Source of the DNA: UTCHB3 sp008363265
GTDB lineage: Bacteria; Bacteroidota; Ignavibacteria; Ignavibacteriales; Ignavibacteriaceae
Reading direction: 5' to 3'
Length of the DNA stretch: 64,000 bases
NCBI GenBank assembly: GCA_045863055.1
Contig: BTUW01000002.1
Coordinates: 186,001-250,000, forward strand
Positions 35,441 to 44,070 of the stretch are shown here, piece by piece. The notes beneath the pieces were generated by a model. The model was not told the DNA's origin and did no database searches. It saw nothing but the letters and a program-made list of their open reading frames with translations. How positions within the stretch are numbered: position 1 is the first letter of the stretch; each line of letters opens with the position of its first letter. Position numbers and translations under genes: made by a program.

Positions 35441-37663
35441 ATGCGTTCCACTATCTACTTTATCGCGCTGACACTGCTATTCCTTTTTCAAGGATCGATC
35501 TTTCCACAATCAAAAAATTATGAAAAACAGATAGATTCCCTCCTCTCGATCATGACGCTTGAGGAGAAGGTGGGGCAATTGAACCAGCTGCCACTTTCGT
35601 GGGATACAGGTCCATCTTCACCGGAGGGTGACAAACTTAAGGATATCCGCGAAGGCCGCGTTGGATCGGTATTAAACATAAAGGGTGCCGCCAAAACGAG
35701 AGGGATTCAGGAGTTGGCAATGCAGAGCCGTCTGAAGATACCCCTGCTGTTCGGCCTCGATGTCATTCACGGATATAAAACAACATTCCCCGTCCCGCTG
35801 GCTGAATCTACCAGCTGGGACCTGAAGGCAATGGAAAACGCCGCGCGGATCGCCGCCATGGAAGCAGCCTCATCCGGTATCCACTGGACATTCGCTCCGA
35901 TGGTGGATATTGCCCGCGATCCTCGCTGGGGCAGAATAATGGAGGGTGCAGGTGAAGATCACTACCTCGGCTCACTGATCGCCACGGCAAGGGTCAGAGG
36001 TTTTCAGGGTGCAGGGCTCGGATCACTTGACGCGCTGATGGCATGCGCGAAACACTTCGCGGCTTACGGGGCAGCGGTAGGCGGAAGGGACTACAACTCG
36101 GTTGACATGAGCGAGAGAATGTTGCGGGAAGTGTACCTCGCACCCTTCAAAGCAGCTGCCGAAGCGGGATGTGCCACATACATGAACAGCTTTAACGATA
36201 TAAATGGTATCCCCGCCTCAGCAAGTAAATTTCTGCAGAGGCAAGTATTGAAAGGAGAATGGGGTTTTCAGGGGTTTGTCGTCAGCGATTGGGGCTCGAT
36301 CGGTGAGATGATCCCCCACGGTTACGCCGCAAATCCAAGGGAGGCCGCGCGTCTCGCAATACTCGGCGGAAACGACATGGACATGGCATCACTCGCCTAC
36401 CGCAACGAACTTGTCGGACTTGTAAAAGACGGTGTGGTTCCAATTGCCGTGGTTGATGAAGCTGTAAGAAGAATCCTGCGGATGAAGTTCATCCTTGGCC
36501 TGTTCGACGATCCCTATCGTTTCTGCAACGAGGGGCTTGAATCGGCAACCCTTTCAAAACCTGAGTTCCGTGCGGCCGCGAGGGATATGGCTCGCAAGAG
36601 CATTGTTTTAATGAAAAATGAGGATGAGACCCTCCCATTGAAGCCGGGAAAAAAGATCGCACTCATCGGTCCGCTTGGCAATGCAGAAACTGACATGCTC
36701 GGTGGCTGGTCAGTCTGGTGGGACGACAACAGTGATGTCGTCACTCAGCTTGAAGGGCTGGTTGCCCAGGCCGGCAAAGAGAACCTCATGTTTGCCAAAG
36801 GCTGCTCAACACGTGGTGACGACCGTTCCGGTTTCGATGAAGCGATGGCCACCGCAAAGAAGGCTGATGTAATTGTCCTCTCGATCGGTGAAGACAGGGA
36901 TATGAGCGGCGAGGCACAGAGCCGTTCCGATATCACCATACCCGGTGTGCAGGAAGAGCTTGCAGAAAAGATATTCACCCTCGGGAAACCTGTCGTGGTT
37001 TTGCTTAACGCCGGCAGACCGTTGGTATTTGATAAAATTGCCGAGAAGGCCGATGCCATCCTTCTCACCTGGTTTCTCGGAAGTGAAGCCGGAAATGCGA
37101 TCGCCGATGTACTGTATGGCGACTACAATCCCTCAGCAAAACTTACCACCACATTCCCACGCACGGTAGGGCAGGTGCCGATATATTACAACCATTTCAA
37201 CACGGGAAGACCTTCGCCCGATGACGGACCTTCCAGAAATTTCCGTACAGGTTATACCGATCTGAAACAGACCCCCGCATATCCGTTCGGTTTTGGTCTG
37301 AGCTACACTTCATTCGATTACGACGATCCCAAAATATCCTCACATGTGCTTTCGGGAGATGAGAAAGTAACTTTTTCATTTACGCTGAAAAACAGCGGTG
37401 ACCGGGAAGGCGAAGAAGTGGTTCAGCTATATATCCGTGACCGGTTCGCCTCACTGGTAAGACCGGTTAAAGAGCTGAAGGATTTCGCGAAGGTAAGTTT
37501 GAGTCCGGGTGAGAGCAAAACCATTTCGTTCACTATCGACAGATCGAAACTTTCATTCTACAACGAACAGCTTCAGTTCGTCGCAGAACCCGGGATGTTT
37601 GATGTTATGATCGGTGCCTCCTCCGCCGATATCAAACTTAGCGCCGAGCTCGAGCTTAAGTAG
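35441..37663 (+). CDS. bglX: Glycoside hydrolase family 3 beta-glucosidase (BglX-like)
   Basis: 740 residues, the BglX length. Leader STIYFIALTLLFLFQGSIFPQ, so periplasmic. GH3 N-terminal barrel with LFGLDVIHGYKTTFP, FAPMVDIARDPRWGRIMEGA, KHFAAYGA and the nucleophile Asp near 281 in FVVSDWGSIGEM; GH3 C-terminal domain from about 385 (SIVLMKNEDETLPL); fibronectin-like end domain at about 655-740 (VTFSFTLKNSGDREGEEVVQ, ELKDFAKVSLSPGES). It removes terminal beta-glucosyl units from oligosaccharides. Its last 8 nt overlap the end of the convergent kinase gene at 37656. Confidence 0.93.
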   Translation: MRSTIYFIALTLLFLFQGSIFPQSKNYEKQIDSLLSIMTLEEKVGQLNQLPLSWDTGPSSPEGDKLKDIREGRVGSVLNIKGAAKTRGIQELAMQSRLKIPLLFGLDVIHGYKTTFPVPLAESTSWDLKAMENAARIAAMEAASSGIHWTFAPMVDIARDPRWGRIMEGAGEDHYLGSLIATARVRGFQGAGLGSLDALMACAKHFAAYGAAVGGRDYNSVDMSERMLREVYLAPFKAAAEAGCATYMNSFNDINGIPASASKFLQRQVLKGEWGFQGFVVSDWGSIGEMIPHGYAANPREAARLAILGGNDMDMASLAYRNELVGLVKDGVVPIAVVDEAVRRILRMKFILGLFDDPYRFCNEGLESATLSKPEFRAAARDMARKSIVLMKNEDETLPLKPGKKIALIGPLGNAETDMLGGWSVWWDDNSDVVTQLEGLVAQAGKENLMFAKGCSTRGDDRSGFDEAMATAKKADVIVLSIGEDRDMSGEAQSRSDITIPGVQEELAEKIFTLGKPVVVLLNAGRPLVFDKIAEKADAILLTWFLGSEAGNAIADVLYGDYNPSAKLTTTFPRTVGQVPIYYNHFNTGRPSPDDGPSRNFRTGYTDLKQTPAYPFGFGLSYTSFDYDDPKISSHVLSGDEKVTFSFTLKNSGDREGEEVVQLYIRDRFASLVRPVKELKDFAKVSLSPGESKTISFTIDRSKLSFYNEQLQFVAEPGMFDVMIGASSADIKLSAELELK

Positions 37664-39539
37664 TTATTACAGGTATCGTTACGGTGAATTGCGAGCCCTC
37701 ACCGCATTTGCTTTTCACCTTAACGGTGCCGCCAAGTATCTCGACCGTCTTTTTCACAATTGAAAGTCCGAGACCGCTGCCTTCGTAGCTTCTTGAGTGT
37801 CCCTCGCTTACCTGACGGAATTCTTCGAATATCATTTGCTGTCTTTCGTCCGGGATCCCGATTCCCGTATCCGCGATCCTGATCATCACACCCGGCCGGT
37901 CATCTATTACCGTTTCAGATGCATCGATGGTTACTCCGCCATTTTCAGTGTAATTCACAGCGTTACCCAGGATGTGAGCAACTATATCATTCATGCAGGT
38001 TTTATCGAGAAGGTAATTTTTTCTTACACCTTCGATGTTCTTTGTTAATGTTAGGTTTCTCCGGGTGAAAAATGATGAGAAGGAAGAGATATTATTGTCA
38101 ATAAGTTCGGCGAGGTTTACCGGAGCCGGAAATATTATTGCGGAATGGTTATTCTCAAGTTCCGTTATTCTAAGTATCCCCGTAAGAGTTCTTTTGATTC
38201 TTAATGAAGATTGGAGGATATTTCCCGCCATGTTCTGAAGTTCCGGATCTTCCAGTTCGCTCATCAGGATCTCTGCAAAGCCCATTATCCCGATGAAGGG
38301 GGTGCGCAGTTCATGACTCATCGCGGCGAGGAAATCGGATTTAAGCTTTACCATCTCCTCCGCCTTCTCTTTGGCGGCAACAACTTCTTCGAACATTCTG
38401 ACTTTTTCTGTGATATCTTCCCGGAATGCCACAAAATGTTCCACATTGCCCGAAGTATCCTTGATCGGAGCGATCATCAGATTGAACCAGATTACTTCAC
38501 CACTTTTGGTTCTGTTTCGCAACTGCCCCGACCAGACTTTTCCGGCGAGCAGAATTTCCCATCTGCCCGCAAAGTCCTGGTCTGTTTCAAGTTCCAAACT
38601 GAATCGTCGGGTATCCTTTCCAACCACATCAGAGGGATCGTAACCAAGTTTTCTTGTGAATTCCGCATTCACATATTCAATAATACCTCTTGGATCTGAG
38701 ATCACAACGGGAAAGGGGCTTTGCTCAATTGCATGACTAAGAAGTCTCAATTGCTTTTCGGCTTTTCTTTTCTCGGTTACATCATGAATTATTGCATGAA
38801 GGACTGTTTTTGAATCCATTTGAACCAGACTGGTAAGAGCCTCAACATCAACGATCGAGCCGTCTGCTTTTCGGTGCCGGAAATTAAAGGTGGCTTTTCT
38901 GTGATTATTCGCAAGTTCGAGATTTTTCTTTACCTGATCAATGGGAAGAATATTTATATCAGATATTCTCATTGCTCTTAGTTCTTCGATGCTCCAACCA
39001 TAGAAGTTTGATGCCGCAAGATTCGCGTCGAGGATCCGGCCGTCTTCAAGGTCGATGATCATTTTCACCGCGGAGTGGGTGTAGAAGAGATTTCTGAATT
39101 TGCGCTCACTTTGTATAAGCTTTTGTTCGGTTTCTTCCCTGTCGATCATCAAAGTTCTTCGCTTTAGAGCACTTTCGATCGCCGGCCCAAGTCTTTTCAC
39201 ATGCTCTTTAATCACATAATCCACCGCGCCTGCTTTCATGCATTCAACGGCTGTATCCTCATTCATCGAACCCGTCAGGATGATTACGGGAGTGAATGGT
39301 GAATTTTTAAGAACGAACTTCAGCGCGCTGAGCCCGTCATAGGTTGGAAGCCTGAAATCTGAGATCACAAGGTGAGGTTTGGATGCCAGTAAAGCAGAAG
39401 TAAAACCCTGCTCATCCTCGGTTACCTCGATTTCACAACCGGGCAGAACTTTATTGATCTCTCTTTGTGCCAGTTCAACATCGGTAGGAAGGTCTTCGAG
39501 AAGAAGTATGCGCATCTTCTCTGTGGTTTCGTTCCTCAT
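37656..39539 (-). CDS. Histidine kinase with N-terminal receiver and two PAS domains
   Basis: 627 residues, soluble. Receiver first (about 8-125: LLLEDLPTDVELAQREI; Asp near 57 in VISDFRLPTYDG), PAS 1 (about 140-255, FYGWSIEELRAMRISDIN), PAS 2 with PAC (about 265-385, RGIIEYVNAEFTRKLGYDPS), HisKA with AAMSHELRTPFIGIMGFAE (His about 407) and HATPase with HILGNAVNYTENGG, DTGIGIP and GSGLGLSIVKKT. The ATG overlaps the stop of the upstream response regulator by four bases (ATGA), making it third in a run of kinase, regulator and kinase. The N-terminal receiver means it can be phosphorylated by another kinase, for example the first one of the set. Confidence 0.92.
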   Translation of the reverse strand: MRNETTEKMRILLLEDLPTDVELAQREINKVLPGCEIEVTEDEQGFTSALLASKPHLVISDFRLPTYDGLSALKFVLKNSPFTPVIILTGSMNEDTAVECMKAGAVDYVIKEHVKRLGPAIESALKRRTLMIDREETEQKLIQSERKFRNLFYTHSAVKMIIDLEDGRILDANLAASNFYGWSIEELRAMRISDINILPIDQVKKNLELANNHRKATFNFRHRKADGSIVDVEALTSLVQMDSKTVLHAIIHDVTEKRKAEKQLRLLSHAIEQSPFPVVISDPRGIIEYVNAEFTRKLGYDPSDVVGKDTRRFSLELETDQDFAGRWEILLAGKVWSGQLRNRTKSGEVIWFNLMIAPIKDTSGNVEHFVAFREDITEKVRMFEEVVAAKEKAEEMVKLKSDFLAAMSHELRTPFIGIMGFAEILMSELEDPELQNMAGNILQSSLRIKRTLTGILRITELENNHSAIIFPAPVNLAELIDNNISSFSSFFTRRNLTLTKNIEGVRKNYLLDKTCMNDIVAHILGNAVNYTENGGVTIDASETVIDDRPGVMIRIADTGIGIPDERQQMIFEEFRQVSEGHSRSYEGSGLGLSIVKKTVEILGGTVKVKSKCGEGSQFTVTIPVITT

Positions 39540-39982
39540 AATTTCTCAGTCTCATTTACCAGCAACCAGAAGAGTCCTGTCTGCTGTACTGCTTTAATAA
39601 AATCGTCGAAATCTACCGGCTTAACCACATAACTGTTCGCGCCAAGTTCATATGCCCTGTTCATGTCAGGATCTTCTCGGGATGAGGTAAGAACAACTAC
39701 CGGAATCTTCGAAGTTTTGGGATTCGATTTTACTTCCTTAAGAACCTCGAGTCCGTTAAGTTTGGGGAGTTTAAGGTCGAGCAGAACCACTTTTACCGGA
39801 TGATCGATATCGCGGTTTGAAAACTTTCCACGACAAAAGATAAAATCGAGGGCCTCCACACCATCAACAGCATTAAAAATCTGGTTTGCAAGTCCCTGTT
39901 TTTTCAAAGCTCTGATTGTCAATTCTGCATCGTACGGATTGTCCTCCACCAAAAGGACATCGGCTCTCAGATAGTCTTCCAT
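39536..39982 (-). CDS. Single-domain response regulator (Rcp1-like)
   Basis: 148 residues, receiver only: DVLLVEDNPYDAELTIRALK with the acidic pair, phospho-acceptor Asp in VVLLDLKLPKLNGLEVLKEV (near 68), VVLTSSREDPD and VKPVDFDDF. The insert after helix 2 (FCRGKFSNRDIDHP) and the fold resemble Rcp1, the regulator paired with cyanobacterial and related phytochromes. It has no output domain, so it must act by protein contact or pass phosphate on. It overlaps the kinase before it by 16 nt and the kinase after it by 4 nt. Confidence 0.92.
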   Translation of the reverse strand: MEDYLRADVLLVEDNPYDAELTIRALKKQGLANQIFNAVDGVEALDFIFCRGKFSNRDIDHPVKVVLLDLKLPKLNGLEVLKEVKSNPKTSKIPVVVLTSSREDPDMNRAYELGANSYVVKPVDFDDFIKAVQQTGLFWLLVNETEKL

Positions 39983-41517
39983 TTTTCACCCATCATGTTT
40001 TTCTCAGTGATATGTTCTGGTACTGTGAAGAAGAAAGTTGTCCCCTTTCCCGGATCACTTTCAGCATCTACCGTACCTCCATGCTTGTGTATTATGCGCT
40101 GAACAAGCGCCAGTCCCACCCCTGTCCCTTCGAACTCATTTACGCCGTGAAGCCTCTGAAACACACCAAAGAGTTTCTCTTTGTATCTCATGTCGAAGCC
40201 AACGCCGTTGTCTTTGATAAAATATCTGTATTCGGAATCTTCTTTGTCTGACCAGATTGAAATTACCGGTCTTTCACTGATCGAGGTGAATTTAACGGCG
40301 TTCGAGATGAGATTCGTCCAAACCTGGCGCATCATGTTGGGATCGCCATGGCATTCGTGCAGTGAATCGTCCATAAATACGATTCTCTCCCTTTGTTCGG
40401 GAGAGGTGACCTCATGAAAGATTGACTTAACCATTCCGGTCATATCTATTCTGGAGAGACTGAGATCTTTTCTGGCCACTCGTGAGAAATGAAGCAGGTC
40501 ATCGATCAGCTGGCTCATTTTTAGGGCATTGTTGGTTATCACTGAACATATTCTGCCCCCTTCTTCCCCGAGTTTAAGTGAATACTCCTCCGAGAGAATT
40601 TGAGTGAATCCGGTAATTGCCCTCAACGGTGCTCTGAGATCGTGCGAAACAGAGTAACTGAAAGCTTCAAGCTCTTTGTTTGCAGCTATCAGCTGCGCAC
40701 TTCTCTCTTCAACCAGTTCCTCAAGCCTGGTTCTGTTGCGTTCTTCGATGTTCCTCAACGCGTGATAATTTTTAACCCGCGCTGTTTCATCCATCACACA
40801 GGAGACCAGCATATTGGAGTCAGGAAGCGGTATTCCGTTGGCCGTGATGTACTTTACGACTTCACCACCTCTGGTTATTGGCACCTCGTGCCAGCGCATC
40901 CTTTCCGGGTCTCCTGAGGAGATCCCGTCGAGTACCTTCTGTTTGATCTCCTCTCTAAATTCCGGATCTTCATACACCGCGTCCCAGAATGCATCAGGAG
41001 ACTTTAATTCTTCGCGGGTCGTGCAATAATATTCGGTGAAGAGTTTATTCATGTAAACAAACTCAACTTTTGGGAAGACCGCGTTCACAGCCACACCCAC
41101 GGGGAGATTGTCGAGTATTTTTTTCAGGTGTTTTTCACTGTCCTGAAGGGATGAGGTTGCTTCAACATCGCCGGTGGTTTCGTAGAACAAAACGGTTATA
41201 CCGGTCTCAGAAGGGAAAATTTTATTGGAGAACCAGCGGTTCCAGGGTTCAAAATAGTCGTTTACCGTGATAACTTTGCCCGATTCAAGGGCTTGGAGGT
41301 AGGAATTGGCGAATTTTGTACCCTTTGCTTCGGGGAAGACTTCATAAAAGTTCTTGCCGAGCAAAGAGTCTGGATTGCGGCCGAGTATAAGACCCGCCGC
41401 GCTGCTGACAAATGTGTAATTGAGGTTAAGGTCGAACGCGATGATGCCATCACTGACCCTTGCGAGCACCTCTTCTAATTTGTTTGGTAACTCCGGACCT
41501 TCTTTGCGATCTTTCAT
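39967..41517 (-). CDS. PAS-domain histidine kinase, phytochrome-kinase-like
   Basis: 516 residues from ATG 41517; a TTG at 41535 in the same frame has no ribosome site, while AAAAAAGG precedes the ATG. Two PAS domains (about 10-125: SDGIIAFDLNLNYTFVSSAA; and about 130-255), HisKA with SYSVSHDLRAPLRAITGFTQ (His near 292), which is the phytochrome-type H-box, and HATPase with NLISNAVKFTS, DNGVGFDMRY and GTGVGLALVQRI. No GAF/PHY chromophore domains, so not a phytochrome itself. It leads a three-gene overlapping set and is the likely phosphate donor to the small regulator that follows. Stimulus unknown. Confidence 0.9.
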   Translation of the reverse strand: MKDRKEGPELPNKLEEVLARVSDGIIAFDLNLNYTFVSSAAGLILGRNPDSLLGKNFYEVFPEAKGTKFANSYLQALESGKVITVNDYFEPWNRWFSNKIFPSETGITVLFYETTGDVEATSSLQDSEKHLKKILDNLPVGVAVNAVFPKVEFVYMNKLFTEYYCTTREELKSPDAFWDAVYEDPEFREEIKQKVLDGISSGDPERMRWHEVPITRGGEVVKYITANGIPLPDSNMLVSCVMDETARVKNYHALRNIEERNRTRLEELVEERSAQLIAANKELEAFSYSVSHDLRAPLRAITGFTQILSEEYSLKLGEEGGRICSVITNNALKMSQLIDDLLHFSRVARKDLSLSRIDMTGMVKSIFHEVTSPEQRERIVFMDDSLHECHGDPNMMRQVWTNLISNAVKFTSISERPVISIWSDKEDSEYRYFIKDNGVGFDMRYKEKLFGVFQRLHGVNEFEGTGVGLALVQRIIHKHGGTVDAESDPGKGTTFFFTVPEHITEKNMMGEKWKTI

Positions 41518-41617
41518 TGCCTTTTTTGAACTCAAATAAATGTGACATTTCTTTATTTAAGATAAAAATAAGAGGCAACAAAACAATACCCAATTTGGGT
41601 CGGAGTCGGATTTAAAT

Positions 41618-42268
41618 TTAGATCGCCCGGTTAAGAAAATCAATAAGGGGTTTGATCCTGATAAAAGCTTCTTCAACCAGATCGAATAAACCATCGCTGC
41701 AAACTGTCTCCTCGTCGATATATTTGATCGCGATGAAACTTTTCATCCGCAGGTAGTTAATGTGCGGATGCTCCCTGCTGAAACCTTTGGGAGCCGTGGC
41801 GAGCACCGGTTCTTCGAGATCAAGTCCGCCGTAAAAGGAGACAAATCCCGGCCCGGTGACGATCGAGTGGAACTCATCCCCATCCTGATCGATGGCGTGT
41901 CTTACTTTTGAGAGGAGATCGGCAGGGGGGCGATACAGCCCCCCACCTATGAAAGATTCCTTTGGGCTTATCGAAAGATGGAACGATGCAGGCACTATCT
42001 TTAGGTAAGGTGTAAAAGTAAAATTATCCTTGTAAAGTGGAAGGTCAGGCTGGAACTTCCTGTTGTTGTTTATTCTGTGGACCGTGTCCTTCGGTTCCAC
42101 GATGAGCAGTCTCTCATCGTATGCCGCAAGCCTCCTGAGTAGGACCTCAAGCTCGCTGAGCCAGAAGTTCCGTGCTGCGTTATACCGGTCCCGGTTCGCA
42201 TCCATCCAGCCTTTTGAATTGTTGGCTGAAAGGTCGCGGAGAAACTTCAGGATATCGCCGTTCGTCAA
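41618..42268 (-). CDS. DUF2461 / TIGR02453 family protein
   Basis: 216 residues, the family length. Conserved opening ILKFLRDLSANNSKGWMDAN, then RDRYNAARNFWLSELEVL; middle TVHRINNNRKFQPDLPLYKD and SISPKESFIGGGLYRPPADL, which carry the conserved Arg-x-Asn and Gly-Gly-Gly-x-Tyr. Biochemical function of the family is not established. Its start overlaps the stop of the membrane-protein gene by four bases (ATGA), so the two are coupled. Confidence 0.9.
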   Translation of the reverse strand: MTNGDILKFLRDLSANNSKGWMDANRDRYNAARNFWLSELEVLLRRLAAYDERLLIVEPKDTVHRINNNRKFQPDLPLYKDNFTFTPYLKIVPASFHLSISPKESFIGGGLYRPPADLLSKVRHAIDQDGDEFHSIVTGPGFVSFYGGLDLEEPVLATAPKGFSREHPHINYLRMKSFIAIKYIDEETVCSDGLFDLVEEAFIRIKPLIDFLNRAI

Positions 42269-43032
42269 GCTTCTTCAGCTTCCTGCATTTTTTCACCGGC
42301 AGCACCGCCGATCAGTCCGGCTACAAGTCCGATCACAACAGAACCGAGAACTGCGAGAGTGGTTAGCGAAGTGGTATCAGGATCGAGTGTAAACTTGAAG
42401 ATATCAAGATTCAGGATCGCGGTAAGAACGCCGGCAATTCCCGCTTCGGGGAGAGTTTCACCGGGTGAACGGAGACCAACAACCCAACCTGTGATGAAAA
42501 TACCGATCGCGAGGCTTATGTAAAGCGGGGAAAGGGTAAGTCCGAACAACTTGATAATAATATTGGAAAGGAAGATGCTCACGGTCACTCCAAAGATGGT
42601 ACCAGCCGCGATCCATGCCCACTCCACGATCGGTTCCTTGCCGTCGCCTTCTTTCTCGAAGGTCAACTGGAACTTTTCACCCGCCCAAGCGCCGACGAGA
42701 GCCAGGAGGATGCCGTTTAAAGTAAGAAGAATAATATTTACCCGCAGCACTTCCGCTGAGAGTTTATCAAACGCGTGGAATTCCATCGAAGTAATGAAAA
42801 AATAAGTTACGAAACCGGTTATAACCGCGGCCACGCCCGGCTCGGCTATCGTATCCCCTTTTGAAACAAGTGCGGTCACCATTCCGGCGATAATGTAAGC
42901 TGAAAGAATGGCCATGAAAGGAAACACAGGGGTTCCGAATTCGTTTCCGGTCAGCCACACCATTAGCAGCACAAGAATAACGCCGACCAATGTTGAGAGT
43001 GAGGCTACCTTAAAATCAAATGCTCTTTTCAT
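42265..43032 (-). CDS. Polytopic membrane protein made of two repeated halves
   Basis: 255 residues with about eight hydrophobic segments. The two halves align: TALVSKGDTIAEPGVAAVIT (first) with VGLRSPGETLPEAGIAGVLT (second), and LLALVGAWAGEKFQ with GLVAGLIGGAAGEKMQ. Each half therefore has a small-residue-rich segment after an acidic-Pro-Gly turn and ends in a Gly-Ala-Gly-Glu-Lys motif facing the cytosol. A short acidic loop (EKEGDGKEPIVEW) links them. No known transporter family is recognised. GGAG lies 9 nt before the ATG. First gene of a coupled pair with the DUF2461 gene. Confidence 0.75.
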   Translation of the reverse strand: MKRAFDFKVASLSTLVGVILVLLMVWLTGNEFGTPVFPFMAILSAYIIAGMVTALVSKGDTIAEPGVAAVITGFVTYFFITSMEFHAFDKLSAEVLRVNIILLTLNGILLALVGAWAGEKFQLTFEKEGDGKEPIVEWAWIAAGTIFGVTVSIFLSNIIIKLFGLTLSPLYISLAIGIFITGWVVGLRSPGETLPEAGIAGVLTAILNLDIFKFTLDPDTTSLTTLAVLGSVVIGLVAGLIGGAAGEKMQEAEEA

Positions 43033-43179
43033 TATATAACTCCGGTTAAATTAATGATGATTACGATTCAATTCGATTCGTGGCATTAAAGGTCGTGGAG
43101 TTTTGGAGGGTGTTGCCTAATCAACCCGAACTGTCAGGCAATATACAAAAAAAATGAATGTAAGCCGTCGTTCTGTTTC

Positions 43180-44070
43180 TTACTTTATTTCGAGAAGATC
43201 GAGCATGCTCGTCTTCAGGAATTTCGTAAAATTACCGGTAAGGTAAACGAGGTCACTATGGGTGAGCGGTGTTTTTATTATCACGATACGGTTGTAGATC
43301 AGGTCTTCCCTGGTAAGGTTTACCTCATCAATATTGAGGTGGGGAATGCCGCCATCCCTTAGCCTTTGAAGCATTCTCATCGTTCCGTCCCGGGTGCCGG
43401 AGCCCTCTGTCCAAATACTGATCAGTTTCCCTTCGAACGTCATCAGCCAGTCGAGATATTCATCAATATAACCATAGGTTGCATCGAAGAGGTAGACATC
43501 CCTGATCTGGTGTGTAACGCCTCCCTGCCTGAGGATTTTTGAGAGAACGCGAACACCGCCTGAGTGGCAGGCGATCACGATCTTTCCCGGGATGGTCTCG
43601 CTGATCTCACCGCGGCCTTTGAGGGAATCCATTATCTCGATCATCAGGTCAAGAAAGCCGTTCTCCTGTTCGAGTTTTCCATAGTATGAATCCGCCGCGT
43701 TCTTGGGACCTTCCGGGATAACAAGGATGGCGTTCTTCCTCGCCTCAAGGAACTGGTCGAGCATTTTAAATCCCGAAAGCACACCATCGACAGTGTTGTA
43801 CCAACCGTGGAAATAAAACACAAAATCAACACTTCCATTATCCTTGTAGCCGGGTGGGACATAAACGGCTACCGTGTTGTCGTCATAGTGACCGTAATAC
43901 GGCAGCCCGTTGTATCCGTTTGCACGGCCTGCCTCGGGGAAGGGGGCATTCTCGAGTCTGAATTTATAGAGCCGCCCCGGTTCCTGTTGCGCGAAGATTG
44001 CGGCCGCGTTCAGCAAAAGAAACAACGCGACAAAGAATAACCTGCTCATCCCTGATCCACCCCTTGCCAC
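43180..44070 (-). CDS. Exported alpha/beta-hydrolase-like protein
   Basis: 296 residues if started at the GTG at 44070, which overlaps the bshC stop by one base (TAGTG); an ATG at 44049 directly before the leader (SRLFFVALFLLLNAAAIFAQ) is an equal candidate. The mature part shows VAVYVPPGYKDNGSVDFVFY and FHGWYN (oxyanion-loop HG), and the nucleophile elbow ACHSGGVRVL, a Gly-less variant of GxSxG; DATYGYIDEYLDW and HSDLVYLTGNF may supply the acid and His. By fold it is a periplasmic serine esterase or peptidase of unknown substrate. A functional link to bacillithiol is not implied by any motif. Confidence 0.75.
   Translation of the reverse strand: MARGGSGMSRLFFVALFLLLNAAAIFAQQEPGRLYKFRLENAPFPEAGRANGYNGLPYYGHYDDNTVAVYVPPGYKDNGSVDFVFYFHGWYNTVDGVLSGFKMLDQFLEARKNAILVIPEGPKNAADSYYGKLEQENGFLDLMIEIMDSLKGRGEISETIPGKIVIACHSGGVRVLSKILRQGGVTHQIRDVYLFDATYGYIDEYLDWLMTFEGKLISIWTEGSGTRDGTMRMLQRLRDGGIPHLNIDEVNLTREDLIYNRIVIIKTPLTHSDLVYLTGNFTKFLKTSMLDLLEIK

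Noticed and set aside
39967..41517. Phytochrome photoreceptor
   Set aside because: Although the H-box and the partner regulator are phytochrome-like, the chromophore-binding GAF and PHY domains are absent; only two PAS domains precede the kinase.
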